DNA of 64,000 nt, from contig JAKBAV010000006.1 of the NCBI GenBank assembly GCA_021826225.1, forward strand, positions 16,719 through 80,718, written 5' to 3'. The position numbers and the translations under genes were made by a program. Each line of letters begins with the position of its first letter. Positions within the stretch are counted from its first letter, which is position 1. This stretch comes from Pseudomonadota bacterium (GTDB lineage Bacteria > Pseudomonadota > Alphaproteobacteria > Acetobacterales > Acetobacteraceae). A model generated the notes under the pieces. That model did no database searches. It was not told the origin of the DNA and saw nothing but the letters and a program-made list of their open reading frames with translations. Of this stretch, positions 21,630 through 31,071 are shown piece after piece.

Positions 21630-24424
21630 ACAAGCGTCTCCTCTGGTTTCTGCCCGTCATCATCCTGGGCATCATGCTCGGCACGCTGCTGGCACTGCCG
21701 GGGTTCGTCGCGGCGCAGAGCCACCGCCCTGCCATGGAGCGCTTTGCCTCCACGCTCACCGGACGGGATGTGCATATCGCGGGCAAGCTTTCGCTCACCC
21801 TGCTGCCCCACCCGACACTGACCGCCACGCATATCACCATTGACGGGCCGGATAACGAGGTGATCAGCGCCAAGGCGCTCTCCCTGGACATCGCCGTGCT
21901 GGCACTGCTGCGTGGCCAGCTCGCGGCGCGAACGCTCAATCTCGACAGCCCCGTCATCGCCTTTCCCTGGCCGCTGCCGGGTGGCGCGCGCGCGGTGGCG
22001 CCACCACCCTGGCTCGCCGCCCTGCACGCGCATCTCAGCAATGCCAGCATCAGTCTGGGCCAGGTGGCGTTCACGGGGGTCAGTGCGGATCTGTTCACCA
22101 GCGCTGGCGGGGCGGTGAGCATCGCCGGCAACGGCATGCTGTCCGGCCGCAACTTGGCGCTCAGCCTGGCGCTGGGGCGCAGCGGGCTGGATGGCGCGGC
22201 GCCACTCTCGGGCCATGCCTCAGAAGGTCCGGACAGCCTCACCTTCACCGGCACGCTCGATGGCGCGAGCACGGTGAGCGGACGCGCCAGCTTCACCTTG
22301 CCCGACCAAATCACGGGCGCGGCCAGCATTACCGGCGACGGCACGCAGCTGGCATTCTCGGACCTCACGCTTGGCCAGGGCCAGGCCAGCCTGTCGGGCA
22401 GCGCGGTGTTCAGCTTCGCCACGAAATCCCTGCGCGCCAGCCTGATGGGGCGGAATCTGGACCTGGGGCAGTTCGAGACTCCCCCCCTCTGGGCCGCCGG
22501 AGTGGCCCTGGACGTGACGCTGAATGCCAGCGCGGTCACGCTGCGCGGCCAGGTCTTTCCAGCGGTGACCATGCATCTGACGAGCGGGCCGGCGGGGTTC
22601 GCCATCCAGGCGCTCAACCTGTCCCTGCCCGGTGGCGGCGCGCTCACCGGCTCGGGAGCGATGGCAGCGGGCGGTGAACTCTCCGGCCAGCTCAGACTTG
22701 CCGTGCCGGACAGCGCGGTGCTGCTCGCCGCTTATCACCTGCCGCCGCTGCCGGACTGGGATGCCGCGCAACTCTCCGCCACGCTCGCGGGTACCGCCGC
22801 GCGGCCGCTGCTGCAGGGCATCGCCGGCACGCTGGGGCAGGACCGCGTGACCGGCGACCTGGTGCTCACGCGCCGCCACGCCGCGGGGCAGCTCAGCTTC
22901 AACCATCTATCCCTCGGCCCGCTGGCCGCCTGGGCCGGGCAATCGCCGCCAGGAGCCTTCTCGGCATCGCTTGAAATCCACGCCGCCCAGGCCGAGGCCG
23001 GGCCCGTGTCACTCAGCAATCTCGCGGCCGATGCGGCGCTGGATGGCACGCTGAACGTGCGCTATTTTTCGGCCAGCGTTTACGGCGGGCTCGCGGCTGG
23101 AAGCTTCTCCCTGGATGGCGCCGGGCGTCTGACTTCGGCCCAGGGCTTTATTGATATTCCCTCCGCCGCGCCGCTCGCCAAAATCATCCCCGCCGCCTAC
23201 ACGCCGCCGCCGGCTTTGCTGGCGCCACGCCTGAGCGTGGTGGTCGCGGCACGCGGCAAGGCAGGCATGCTCGCCGCCAGCGCCGTGGCGCGGCTGGGGC
23301 AGTTCACGGTCACCGCCTCGCCGGCTATCGACATGGTGCATAATACCGCGTCCGGCGCCCTGTCCGTGCAGCATCCTGAGGCGATTCTCGTGGCGCGCAT
23401 GTTCGGCATGGATCAGGGACTGGTATTTCCCGGCGCCGGTTCCGCCAGCCTGCGCGCCAGCTTCACCGCATCGCCGGGCCTGTACGGGCTGAATGATTTC
23501 GTTCTCTCCTTCGGCGCGCTGAATGCCAGTGGTGGCGTTCTGGTGCGGAACGGGGTTGCCTCGGGGCAGATCGATGCCGGCACGCTGGCGCTGCCACCAG
23601 TGCCGGGCACCATGCAATTTCCGGGGACTCTGCCGCTGCGCGGCCGGTTGGGGCTGAGCGTGCAGCAGGTCCTCTATGGCGGCACGCCGGTGCTGGGCCC
23701 GGCCATGGCGGCTCTGGACTGGTCAGGCAGCGGTGCCACCCTTGATCTGGCGCAAGCCGCCTTGGGCGGCGGCACGGTATCGGGCAGCCTCGGCATGGCA
23801 CTGAGCGCCACGGCGGCTCCCTCCTTCAGTGCCACGCTGCTGGCCAGGAATGTCGCGCCGGGTGCGGTGGCTTTGCCGCTGGCCTTCCCCTACGCGCTGA
23901 CCGGCGGCACCCTCACGGGCAGCGCCACGCTGAGCGCACAGGGCTACGGGCTGAAGAGCGTGCTGGCGACGCTGGGCGGCAATGGCGCCCTCACCGCCAG
24001 CAACGGCGTGCTGCGCGGCTTCGCCCTGGCTGATTTCGCCGCCGCGCTGGGCAAGGCGGATGCCGCGCGCGGGCTGTACCGGGCGCTGGTGCGCGGCACC
24101 ACACCGTTCACCACGCTTAATCTGGCGGCGACCCTGGCCGATGGCAATTGCAGCTTCACCACGGCGAGCCTGGATGCCCCTGCCGGGCATGTGAGCGGCA
24201 GCGGCGGGGTGGACCTGTATGACCGGGCGCAGGCGCTGCGGCTGGTTTTCACGCCCGCCCATGTGGCGCCGCCGGTGAGTGCCACCCTGCTGGTGCTGGG
24301 CAATTGGGAGGTGCCCAGGCATGTCGCGCAGTTGAAGGCGGCTCTGGCGTGGAAGGCCCCAGCGCCGGCGGCCGCCGCGCCACCGCTACCGCCCCCACCA
24401 CCAGCCCCGCCCGCCGGGCAATAA
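21626..24424 (+). CDS. AsmA family protein
   Basis: The 932-aa product has one N-terminal membrane anchor (residues 5-27, [23 protein letters not shown]). [26 protein letters not shown] segment typical of the AsmA N-domain follows. The rest is a very long repetitive beta-rich region and a Pro-rich tail. The C-terminal part ([30 protein letters not shown]) resembles the AsmA_2 domain. AsmA-like proteins are periplasm-spanning and are linked to outer-membrane assembly and lipid transport. The start is a TTG whose TGA overlap (TTGA) couples it to the oxoprolinase gene. A strong hairpin terminator follows immediately. Confidence 0.85.
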   Translation: MNKRLLWFLPVIILGIMLGTLLALPGFVAAQSHRPAMERFASTLTGRDVHIAGKLSLTLLPHPTLTATHITIDGPDNEVISAKALSLDIAVLALLRGQLAARTLNLDSPVIAFPWPLPGGARAVAPPPWLAALHAHLSNASISLGQVAFTGVSADLFTSAGGAVSIAGNGMLSGRNLALSLALGRSGLDGAAPLSGHASEGPDSLTFTGTLDGASTVSGRASFTLPDQITGAASITGDGTQLAFSDLTLGQGQASLSGSAVFSFATKSLRASLMGRNLDLGQFETPPLWAAGVALDVTLNASAVTLRGQVFPAVTMHLTSGPAGFAIQALNLSLPGGGALTGSGAMAAGGELSGQLRLAVPDSAVLLAAYHLPPLPDWDAAQLSATLAGTAARPLLQGIAGTLGQDRVTGDLVLTRRHAAGQLSFNHLSLGPLAAWAGQSPPGAFSASLEIHAAQAEAGPVSLSNLAADAALDGTLNVRYFSASVYGGLAAGSFSLDGAGRLTSAQGFIDIPSAAPLAKIIPAAYTPPPALLAPRLSVVVAARGKAGMLAASAVARLGQFTVTASPAIDMVHNTASGALSVQHPEAILVARMFGMDQGLVFPGAGSASLRASFTASPGLYGLNDFVLSFGALNASGGVLVRNGVASGQIDAGTLALPPVPGTMQFPGTLPLRGRLGLSVQQVLYGGTPVLGPAMAALDWSGSGATLDLAQAALGGGTVSGSLGMALSATAAPSFSATLLARNVAPGAVALPLAFPYALTGGTLTGSATLSAQGYGLKSVLATLGGNGALTASNGVLRGFALADFAAALGKADAARGLYRALVRGTTPFTTLNLAATLADGNCSFTTASLDAPAGHVSGSGGVDLYDRAQALRLVFTPAHVAPPVSATLLVLGNWEVPRHVAQLKAALAWKAPAPAAAAPPLPPPPPAPPAGQ

Positions 24425-24448
24425 AAAACCCGGCCGGAGCCGGGTTTT
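24425..24448. terminator. Bidirectional intrinsic terminator
   Basis: AAAACCCGGC-CGGA-GCCGGGTTTT is a perfect 10-bp inverted repeat with a 4-base loop. It begins the base after the asmA stop and lies 16 bases from the end of the converging FYDLN gene. A/T runs flank both sides, so it can serve both strands. Confidence 0.9.
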
Positions 24449-24463
24449 CAGGAGAGCGCCGGA

Positions 24464-24790
24464 TCAGCGCTCGTCGTCATTGCCTTCCACCGGCACTTCG
24501 ATATCGGCGTCGATCACATCCGCGCCGTCATCGAGCTCGTCGCTATCGTCGAGAATATCCTCGTCATCCGCGTCATCCGGCACATCCACATCGAGGTCAT
24601 CACCGTCGATCGCAGGCTTGACGACTTTTTTCACCTCTTCGGGCATCGGCGCTGCGCGTTTGAGGCGCGGCTGCTCGGCGGGCTGCTCGGTGCTGCATTT
24701 GGGGCAGACAGCAGGCTGCTTGCCAAGGTCGAAAAACCGCGTGCCGCAGGATACGCAGGTATGCTTTTCGCCAAGTTCCGGTTTCGCCAT
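24464..24790 (-). CDS. FYDLN acid / TIGR02300 family zinc-ribbon protein
   Basis: This is a 108-aa protein widespread in alphaproteobacteria. It starts MAKPELGEKHTCVSCGTRFFDLGKQP and has a four-cysteine ribbon (CVSCG ... CPKC). An extremely acidic C-terminus follows (VPDDADDEDILDDSDELDDG). The FFDLGK stretch corresponds to the FYDLN signature. Function is unknown; the zinc-ribbon idea is inferred from cysteine spacing. The ATG at 24790 has GAGGG upstream. The track ORF adds 25 unlikely residues. Confidence 0.88.
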   Translation of the reverse strand: MAKPELGEKHTCVSCGTRFFDLGKQPAVCPKCSTEQPAEQPRLKRAAPMPEEVKKVVKPAIDGDDLDVDVPDDADDEDILDDSDELDDGADVIDADIEVPVEGNDDER

Positions 24791-24901
24791 GTTCACCCTC
24801 GGTCTCTGCTCTGAAGTACGGATATCGTATACGGTAGGGGCGGCGCGATGCCATGCCCGCACCACTATGTCAAACCGCGCAGCCCGTGCTAAGCGCGCGC
24901 C

Positions 24902-26248
24902 ATGGAGTCCTCAAGCCCCCGCCCGCACCTGGCCGCCCGCCCATCTCAGCCGCTTACCGGCACCTGCACCGTGCCCGGCGATAAATCGATCAGCCACCGC
25001 GCATTGATGTTCGGCGCGCTGGCGGTGGGGCAAAGCCGCATCACAGGCCTGCTGGAGGGCGAGGATGTGCTGCGCACCGCCGCCGCGATGCGCGCGCTGG
25101 GCGCTGAAATCACCCGCGCGAACGCGGATAAGGGGGCGGACTGGATTGTCGCCGGGCGCGGCATTGGCGGGCTGACGGCGCCGGCGGATGTGCTGGATAT
25201 GGGCAATTCCGGCACGGCGGCGCGGCTACTGGCGGGTATTCTGGCGACCCATGATTTTTACAGCGTGATGACCGGGGATGCCTCCCTGCGTAAACGCCCG
25301 ATGGCGCGGGTGATCGAGCCGCTGCGGGCCACGGGGGCGCAATTCTTCGCCCGGGAGGGCAACCGGCTGCCGCTCAGCATCATCGGCGCGCGGGATGCGC
25401 TGCCGCTGAGCTACCGCCTGCCCGTGGCCTCGGCACAGGTGAAGTCGGCGATATTGCTTGCCGGGCTCAACGCGCCGGGGATAACCGAGGTGGAGGAGCC
25501 GGAGCCGACGCGCGACCATTCCGAGAACATGCTGAAGCATTTTGGCGCGGACATAACCGTGACGGCGGCCGGGCGTGGCCGGGTGATCCGCCTGACGGGG
25601 CAGCCCGAGTTGCGCGCGGCGGATGTGGTGGTGCCGGGTGATCCCTCTTCCGCCGCCTTCCCCATCGCCGCGGCACTGCTGGTGCCGGGCTCGTCGGTTA
25701 TCGTGCGGGGGGTGGGGCTGAACCTGCTGCGCACCGGCTTGTTCACCACGCTGCGCGAGATGGGGGCTGTGCTGGAGATCCGTAATCAGCGCATCGCGGG
25801 GGGCGAGCCCGTGGGCGATATCATCGCCGAATATGCGGATTTGCGCGCGGTGGAGGTGCCGGCCAGCCGGGCGCCGAGCATGATCGATGAATATCCGGTC
25901 CTGGCCGTGCTCTGCGCCGCGGCGCGCGGCACCTCGCGCCTGCGCGGCCTGCACGAGCTGCGCGTGAAGGAGAGCGACCGGCTGGCGGCCACCGCCGCCT
26001 TGCTGCGGGTGAATGGCGTGCATGTCGAGATCGAGGGCGACGACCTCATCATCCATGGCGCCGGCGCCATACCGGGCGGCGGGCTGGTGGAGACGCATAT
26101 GGACCACCGGCTGGCGATGAGCGCGCTGGTGCTGGGCCAGGTGAGCGCCGCGCCCGTGCAGATCGACGATGCGCGGTTCATCGACACCTCCTTCCCCGGC
26201 TTTCTGCGGCTCATGCGCGGGCTGGGCGCTGCGATGGTGCCGGTTTGA
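24902..26248 (+). CDS. aroA: 3-phosphoshikimate 1-carboxyvinyltransferase (EPSP synthase)
   Basis: AroA transfers enolpyruvyl from PEP to shikimate-3-phosphate in the aromatic amino-acid pathway. The 448-aa product has the N-terminal GDKSISHRALMFGALA, the central LDMGNSGTAARLLAG, RPMARVIEPL, PGDPSSAAFPIAAAL, and the late ELRVKESDRLAATAALL and HMDHRLAMSALVLG motifs. The order aroA-cmk is common in proteobacteria. It is divergent from the FYDLN gene, with about 110 bases between the starts. Confidence 0.96.
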   Translation: MESSSPRPHLAARPSQPLTGTCTVPGDKSISHRALMFGALAVGQSRITGLLEGEDVLRTAAAMRALGAEITRANADKGADWIVAGRGIGGLTAPADVLDMGNSGTAARLLAGILATHDFYSVMTGDASLRKRPMARVIEPLRATGAQFFAREGNRLPLSIIGARDALPLSYRLPVASAQVKSAILLAGLNAPGITEVEEPEPTRDHSENMLKHFGADITVTAAGRGRVIRLTGQPELRAADVVVPGDPSSAAFPIAAALLVPGSSVIVRGVGLNLLRTGLFTTLREMGAVLEIRNQRIAGGEPVGDIIAEYADLRAVEVPASRAPSMIDEYPVLAVLCAAARGTSRLRGLHELRVKESDRLAATAALLRVNGVHVEIEGDDLIIHGAGAIPGGGLVETHMDHRLAMSALVLGQVSAAPVQIDDARFIDTSFPGFLRLMRGLGAAMVPV

Positions 26249-26865
26249 TCATCGCCATCGATGGTCCGGCGGCGGCGGGCAAGGGCACGCTGGCGAAGCG
26301 GCTGGCGGCGGCGCTCGGGCTACCTTATCTCGACACCGGCATTCTGTACCGCGCCACGGCCAAGCGCGTACTGGAAGCCGGAAGCGACCCCGCCGATGTG
26401 AGCGCGGCGCTGCGGGCGGTACAGGGGCTGGGCGAAGCGGATCTGCGGCGCGGCGATCTGCGCGATGCGGCGACCTCCAAGGCGGCGAGCCAGGTGGCGT
26501 CGATCGCCGAGGTGCGCCAGGCCCTGCTGCATTTCCAGCGCCATTTCGGCGGCAGAAACGGTGCCGTGCTGGATGGGCGGGATATCGGCACGATCATATT
26601 CCCGCATGCCGATGTGAAGCTGTTCGTCACCGCCAGCGTCGAGGCGCGGGCGGCGCGGCGCCATAAGGAATTCCAGGACCGTGGCGAGAGCGTGACGCTG
26701 GATGATGTGATCGCCGATGTGCAGGCGCGCGACGAGGCCGACCGTACCCGCGCCGCGGCGCCGCTGATGATGGCGATGGATGCGACGCTCATCGACACCA
26801 CCGAAATGGATGCCGACGAGGCGTTCGCCCAGGCGTTGCGGCTGGTGCAGGCGAAGACGCGCTAA
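26245..26865 (+). CDS. cmk: (d)CMP kinase
   Basis: Cytidylate kinase phosphorylates CMP and dCMP with ATP. The 206-aa product begins IAIDGPAAAGKGTLAKRLAAALGLPYLDTG, containing the P-loop and the GDIGT-type region later (VLDGRDIGTIIFP). An LID-like SVEARAARRHKEFQDRG follows. The start is a TTG overlapping the aroA TGA. rpsA usually follows cmk, but here it does not: the stop overlaps that of the converging dehydrogenase gene by four bases. Confidence 0.94.
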   Translation: MIIAIDGPAAAGKGTLAKRLAAALGLPYLDTGILYRATAKRVLEAGSDPADVSAALRAVQGLGEADLRRGDLRDAATSKAASQVASIAEVRQALLHFQRHFGGRNGAVLDGRDIGTIIFPHADVKLFVTASVEARAARRHKEFQDRGESVTLDDVIADVQARDEADRTRAAAPLMMAMDATLIDTTEMDADEAFAQALRLVQAKTR

Positions 26866-28295
26866 CTGCTCGCCTGCGACACGAATTTGGTGACCATGTA
26901 AGGCTCCAGCCCCTCGGCGCCGCCTTCCGAGCCGTAGCCGCTATCCTTGATGCCGCCGAAGGGTGTCTCGGTGAGCGCCAGGCCGTGATGGTTGATGCCG
27001 ATCATGCCGGATTCGATGGCCGCACCCAGCGCCGTGGCGGTGGCGTTGCTGCGGGTGAAGGCATAGGCGGCGAGGCCATAGGGCAGACGGTTGGATTCGG
27101 CGATGGCATCCTCGAAGGTGGCGAAAGGCAGCACCAGCGCGAGCGGGCCGAAGGGTTCCTCATGCAGCACACGGGCCTCGGCCGGGATATCCGCGAGCAC
27201 GGTTGGCTGGAAGAAATAGCCCTTATTGCCGGCGCGGCTGCCGCCGGTACGTAAGCTGGCGCCCTTGCTCACCGCATCCGCGACGAAGGCTTCCATGGCG
27301 GCGACGCGGCGCGGATTGGCGAGCGGACCCATCGTCGTGCCATCGGCCAGACCGTCGCCGAGTTTAAGAGCCTCCGCCTTGGCGATGAATTTTTCCAGGA
27401 AGGGCTCGTATACGCCTTCCTGGACAAGGAAGCGCGTGGGAGCGATGCAGACCTGCCCGGCGTTGCGGAATTTATTGGCGGCCAGCACGTTCACCGCCGC
27501 ATCGAGATCGGCATCGTTGAACACCAGCGCCGGGGCGTGGCCGCCGAGCTCCATGGTCGCGCGCTTCATATGTGCGCCGGCCAGCGCGGCGAGGTGCTTG
27601 CCCACCACGGTCGAGCCGGTGAAGGAGATTTTCTTCACGACCGGATGCGGGATGAGATATTCGGAAATTTCCGCAGGCACGCCGAAGACGAGCTGCACGA
27701 CGCCGGGCGGGATGCCGGCATCGGCATAGGCCCGCACCAGCTCGGCGCAACTTGCCGGGGTTTCCTCTGGACCCTTGAGGATGAAGGCGCAGCCGGCGGC
27801 GAGGGCGGCTGAGATTTTACGCACGGCCTGACTCATGGGGAAGTTCCACGGCGTGAATCCGGCGACGACGCCGACCGGTTCGCGCAGCGAAAGCTGATAG
27901 ATACCAGGGTGGCGCGCGGGGATGACACGGCCATAGGCGCGCCTGCCCTCCTCGGCGAACCACTCGATCACATCGGCGGAGCCGGCAACCTCGGCGCGCG
28001 CCTCGGCCAGCGGCTTGCCCTGCTCCATGGTAAGGATGCGGGCGATGGTTTCGGCGCGGCTGCGCAATATATCAGCCGCCTTGCGGAGCAGCTTGCTGCG
28101 CTCATAGGCGGACATGGCGCGCCAGACGGCAAAGCCCTTCGCGGCGTGGTCCAGCGCCTCATCGAGATCTTCCGTCGCGGCATGGGCAAGTTTGCCGATA
28201 ACCTCCTCCGTGGCGGGGTTGACGATGGCTATGGTGCGGCTGCCGGTCGCGGCACGCCACTGGCCGCCTATGTGCAGCAAAACATCCTGGTACAT
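26862..28295 (-). CDS. gabD: NAD(P)-dependent aldehyde dehydrogenase, succinate-semialdehyde dehydrogenase type
   Basis: The 477-aa product is a full aldehyde dehydrogenase. It has the TPWNFPMSQAVRKISAALAAGC cofactor/entry region, FTGSTVVGKHL, the general-base MELGGHAPALVF, and the catalytic cysteine in NAGQVCIAPTRF. Overall it resembles GabD (succinate semialdehyde to succinate). The ATG at 28295 has an AGAGGA site six bases upstream; the track start is too long. It lies downstream of an omega-aminotransferase on the same strand, which suggests joint breakdown of GABA, beta-alanine or a similar amine. Substrate is inference. Confidence 0.85.
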   Translation of the reverse strand: MYQDVLLHIGGQWRAATGSRTIAIVNPATEEVIGKLAHAATEDLDEALDHAAKGFAVWRAMSAYERSKLLRKAADILRSRAETIARILTMEQGKPLAEARAEVAGSADVIEWFAEEGRRAYGRVIPARHPGIYQLSLREPVGVVAGFTPWNFPMSQAVRKISAALAAGCAFILKGPEETPASCAELVRAYADAGIPPGVVQLVFGVPAEISEYLIPHPVVKKISFTGSTVVGKHLAALAGAHMKRATMELGGHAPALVFNDADLDAAVNVLAANKFRNAGQVCIAPTRFLVQEGVYEPFLEKFIAKAEALKLGDGLADGTTMGPLANPRRVAAMEAFVADAVSKGASLRTGGSRAGNKGYFFQPTVLADIPAEARVLHEEPFGPLALVLPFATFEDAIAESNRLPYGLAAYAFTRSNATATALGAAIESGMIGINHHGLALTETPFGGIKDSGYGSEGGAEGLEPYMVTKFVSQASS

Positions 28296-28318
28296 GGGAA
28301 TCCTCTTGGAAATGATTT

Positions 28319-28344
28319 GAAAAAAAGCGGGCCTTACGGCCCGC
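28319..28344 (-). terminator. Intrinsic terminator after the aminotransferase gene
   Basis: On the minus strand GCGGGCC-GTAA-GGCCCGC (28327-28344) is followed by a run of Ts. This is a classic hairpin terminator between the aminotransferase stop (28392) and the dehydrogenase start (28295). It may attenuate rather than abolish downstream expression. Confidence 0.8.
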
Positions 28345-28391
28345 AATTCACGCAAGACTTCGGGCGCGGATTATTGAAAACCCGCGGCTTT

Positions 28392-29726
28392 TCAGGTCTC
28401 TTTGATCAGCTTGCGGATGATCTCGAGCATCTGCGTGAGTTCATCCGGCGTGGCGACGAAAGGTGGCGCCAGCACGATGGAGTCACCCGCCGCGCGCAGC
28501 ACCAGCCCGGCTTCGAACGCCTTGCGCAGGAGTGCAAAACCGCGCGCGCCGGGCTTGCCTTTGGGGGCGATCTCGATGGCGCCGAGCAGGCCGAAGCCAC
28601 GCGTATCGACGACACCATCCATACCCTTGAACGCGCCGACCTGTTCGAGGAAGGCGGGGGCAAGCGCGCGGACCCGGGCGAAGATGTCTTCATCGCGGAA
28701 AATTTTCAGAGTCGCCAGAGCGGCGGCGCAGGCCACGGGATGCGCCGAATAGGTGTAGCCATGGTAAAATTCGACATTATCCTCAGGGGCGGCATCCAGA
28801 ATGGTCTGCTGAATATCCTCGCGCACCGCCACGGCGGCCATGGGGATGACGCCGTTGGTGAGCGCCTTGGCCAGGGTCATGATGTCCGGGGTGACATCGA
28901 ATGTATCCGCCGCGAAGGCTTGGCCGGTGCGGCCGAAGCCGGTGATAACCTCATCGAAAATGAGCAGGATGCCGTGCTTCGTGCATATCTCGCGCAGGCG
29001 CTTCAAATAGCCTTTCGGCGGCACCAGAATTCCGGTGGAGCCGGCAATGGGCTCAACGATGCAGGCGGCGATGGTGTCGGCGCCATGCAGGTTGACGAAG
29101 CGCTCCAGGTCGTCGGCCAGCTCGGCGCCATGGGTGCCCTCGCCCATCTCGAAGAAGTTTTCCTTGATATGGGTATGGCGCAGATGCGCGACGCCGGGCA
29201 GGCCGACGCCGAAGGCCTTGCGGTTATTGACCATGCCGCCAACCGACCAGCCGCCGAAATTCACGCCGTGATAGCCGCGCTCGCGGCCGATGAAGCGCAT
29301 GCGGGACCCCTCGCCACGGGCCCGGTGGTATTGCAGGGCAACCTTGAGCGCGGTCTCCACGGCCTCCGAACCGCCGCCCGCGAACATCACGCGGTTGAGG
29401 CCGGTGGGGAGCATCTGCGATAGTTCGTGGGCGAGACGGAAGGCGGTGGGCACGCCGTATTGGAAGGGCGGGGCATAGTCCAGCTCCTCCATCTGACGGG
29501 TCACCGCTTCGCGGATTTCGCGGCGGCCATGGCCGAGCGGGATGCAGTACAGGCCGGAGGAGCCATCCAGCAGTTTATCGCCGCGCGTGTTATAATAATA
29601 AACACCTTCGGCGCGGGCGATGATGCGCGGCTGCTCCATGAACTGGCGGTTGGCGGTGAAGGGCATCCATTGATGGACCAGAGGATCGTTGCTCGCGGGC
29701 GGGCTTGGACGGGTTGCGGCGCTCAT
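28392..29726 (-). CDS. Class III omega-amino acid:pyruvate aminotransferase
   Basis: This is a PLP enzyme of the omega-aminotransferase family (444 aa), most like beta-alanine/omega-amino-acid--pyruvate transaminases. Visible features are QWMPFTANRQF near the start, FAGGGSEAVETALKVALQYH (PLP phosphate region) and RERGYHGVNFGGWSVGG. It also has LIFDEVITGFGRTG (PLP aspartate) and MTLAKALTNGVIPM, whose lysine is the Schiff-base residue. AAGGAG lies seven bases before the ATG. It is the first gene of a catabolic pair with the downstream semialdehyde dehydrogenase and diverges from the DUF6976-like gene. Confidence 0.88.
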   Translation of the reverse strand: MSAATRPSPPASNDPLVHQWMPFTANRQFMEQPRIIARAEGVYYYNTRGDKLLDGSSGLYCIPLGHGRREIREAVTRQMEELDYAPPFQYGVPTAFRLAHELSQMLPTGLNRVMFAGGGSEAVETALKVALQYHRARGEGSRMRFIGRERGYHGVNFGGWSVGGMVNNRKAFGVGLPGVAHLRHTHIKENFFEMGEGTHGAELADDLERFVNLHGADTIAACIVEPIAGSTGILVPPKGYLKRLREICTKHGILLIFDEVITGFGRTGQAFAADTFDVTPDIMTLAKALTNGVIPMAAVAVREDIQQTILDAAPEDNVEFYHGYTYSAHPVACAAALATLKIFRDEDIFARVRALAPAFLEQVGAFKGMDGVVDTRGFGLLGAIEIAPKGKPGARGFALLRKAFEAGLVLRAAGDSIVLAPPFVATPDELTQMLEIIRKLIKET

Positions 29727-30027
29727 TGTTGCACTCCTTAAGACGGCATCAGCTTACTATTTTAAACAATTTTATCCAGAACTTTCTGCATTCTTGGCTA
29801 TGCGGCGGCGTCATGGCGGCCATAGTTGAAAATATTCAACACTTACCCGCTGCTTTATTTACCGCGCCATACCGTTTAGCATCCGTAAAGAAAGCGCCGG
29901 ATATAACCGGCCCCGGCCACGGCAGTGTTTTTGATAATAGGTCCAAATTGTCTGAAATTTTCAAACGCGTAGCGGCCTGCACGGTGCCGCTGGGGTTGCC
30001 TCGGGCAGTGCGGAGGAAATACGGGTA
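29727..30027. other. Divergent intergenic region with inverted repeat
   Basis: These 301 bases separate two divergent genes and contain no credible ORF. They are more AT-rich than the flanks. The clearest element is a perfect inverted repeat GTTGAA-AATA-TTCAAC at 29825-29840. A second TGAAATTTTCA-like near-palindrome lies around 29955, and GCCGG-N6-CCGGC around 29895. The first has the size of a dimeric-regulator operator, but no regulator gene is adjacent. Confidence 0.4.
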
Positions 30028-31071
30028 ATGAACACGCATTTCATAAAACCGTACCAGGGGTTGTGCAGCCCCGAAACGGCGGCGCGCATGGTACGCGAGG
30101 GGCGTGTGCTTATCCTCGCCGGGACGGAGAAAGACCTGGCGGCAATGCCGGAGGGCGACTGGATTGGCGGCACATGCGGGCATTTCGTTACCCCGCAAGG
30201 CGGCGTGCCCGCCGGGGGCGAGGTTTTCTACGCCGATTTCACAGGATTGGCGGCGCATGCCTGCTGGCGCAGCTTCAGCGCGGCGAATATCCATGAGCTA
30301 GCCCGGCATTACCCTGCAAACGGCTTCGCCATTATCATCCTGCCTGGCTGCAGCCGGCTGCTCGGCGCTGTGGCGGGGCGGATCATGGAATATGACGGGT
30401 TGTACAATGTCCCGTTGATGGGCTGGGTGAGCGCCGTGGACATTGCAGCGCTCCCGGGGCTGATGCCGAGGGTTTTCGCCGGCGGGCCGCAACCCCGGGA
30501 TGACCGCGCCGCGGTGCTCTATGTCACCCTGCCGGAGCAGTATTTCGCGCAACTGAATATCGCCAACCTGTTCAGCCCCGGCACCGGGCCGGAGATCCGC
30601 TTTCTCGATCCCGGCCAGCGCATCGCGGGTGACAGCATGATCGGCGGGGTGCCCGACAATCTGGCGCGCTACCGGGCAGCGCGCGGCATCGACCCCAGGC
30701 TGCCGCTGGTGGCCGACCATGAAGGGGCGCTGCTCAATGTCGCCATCGTCTCGGCCGATACTGTGAGCGGGGAAATGCTGTTTCTCTCACCCGTTTCCAC
30801 CAGCTTGACCTACCGCTTTGCCGCAGAGGTGCTCGATTACGAAGCGGAATTCACCCGCGCCACGGCGGAGGTTGAGGCCGCCCAGGCGGCGCATACCTGT
30901 ATATGCGCCCTGCATTATGAATATGCCGGACTGGCCCGCGCCCCGGAAGCGGCCCATGACATAACCGCCCCCGTGACCTTCGGGCAGATTGCCTATACCG
31001 TGCTGAACCAGACGCTCGCCTGCCTGATCATCGGCCGTAACGAGGACGAGCCGCAGGAGATGGCGCCGTGA
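30028..31071 (+). CDS. Protein of unknown function, DUF6976-like
   Basis: The 347-aa soluble-looking protein has no signal peptide or membrane segment. The block GDWIGGTCGHFVTPQGG near residue 43 and the following FAIIILPGCSRLLGAV...NVPLMGWVSAVDIAAL resemble, from memory, a family filed as DUF6976. Those proteins share a WIGGT..YF motif and a similar length. I do not know its biochemical role. A Cys-rich segment, AAHTCICALHYEYAG, lies near residue 295. The gene overlaps the downstream DUF952 gene (GTGA), so the two are translationally coupled. The family name should be confirmed by search. Confidence 0.7.
   Translation: MNTHFIKPYQGLCSPETAARMVREGRVLILAGTEKDLAAMPEGDWIGGTCGHFVTPQGGVPAGGEVFYADFTGLAAHACWRSFSAANIHELARHYPANGFAIIILPGCSRLLGAVAGRIMEYDGLYNVPLMGWVSAVDIAALPGLMPRVFAGGPQPRDDRAAVLYVTLPEQYFAQLNIANLFSPGTGPEIRFLDPGQRIAGDSMIGGVPDNLARYRAARGIDPRLPLVADHEGALLNVAIVSADTVSGEMLFLSPVSTSLTYRFAAEVLDYEAEFTRATAEVEAAQAAHTCICALHYEYAGLARAPEAAHDITAPVTFGQIAYTVLNQTLACLIIGRNEDEPQEMAP

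Noticed and set aside
27909-29423. 504-aa plus-strand ORF antisense to the aminotransferase
   Set aside because: Shadow frame of a gene with clear PLP motifs; no recognisable protein family.
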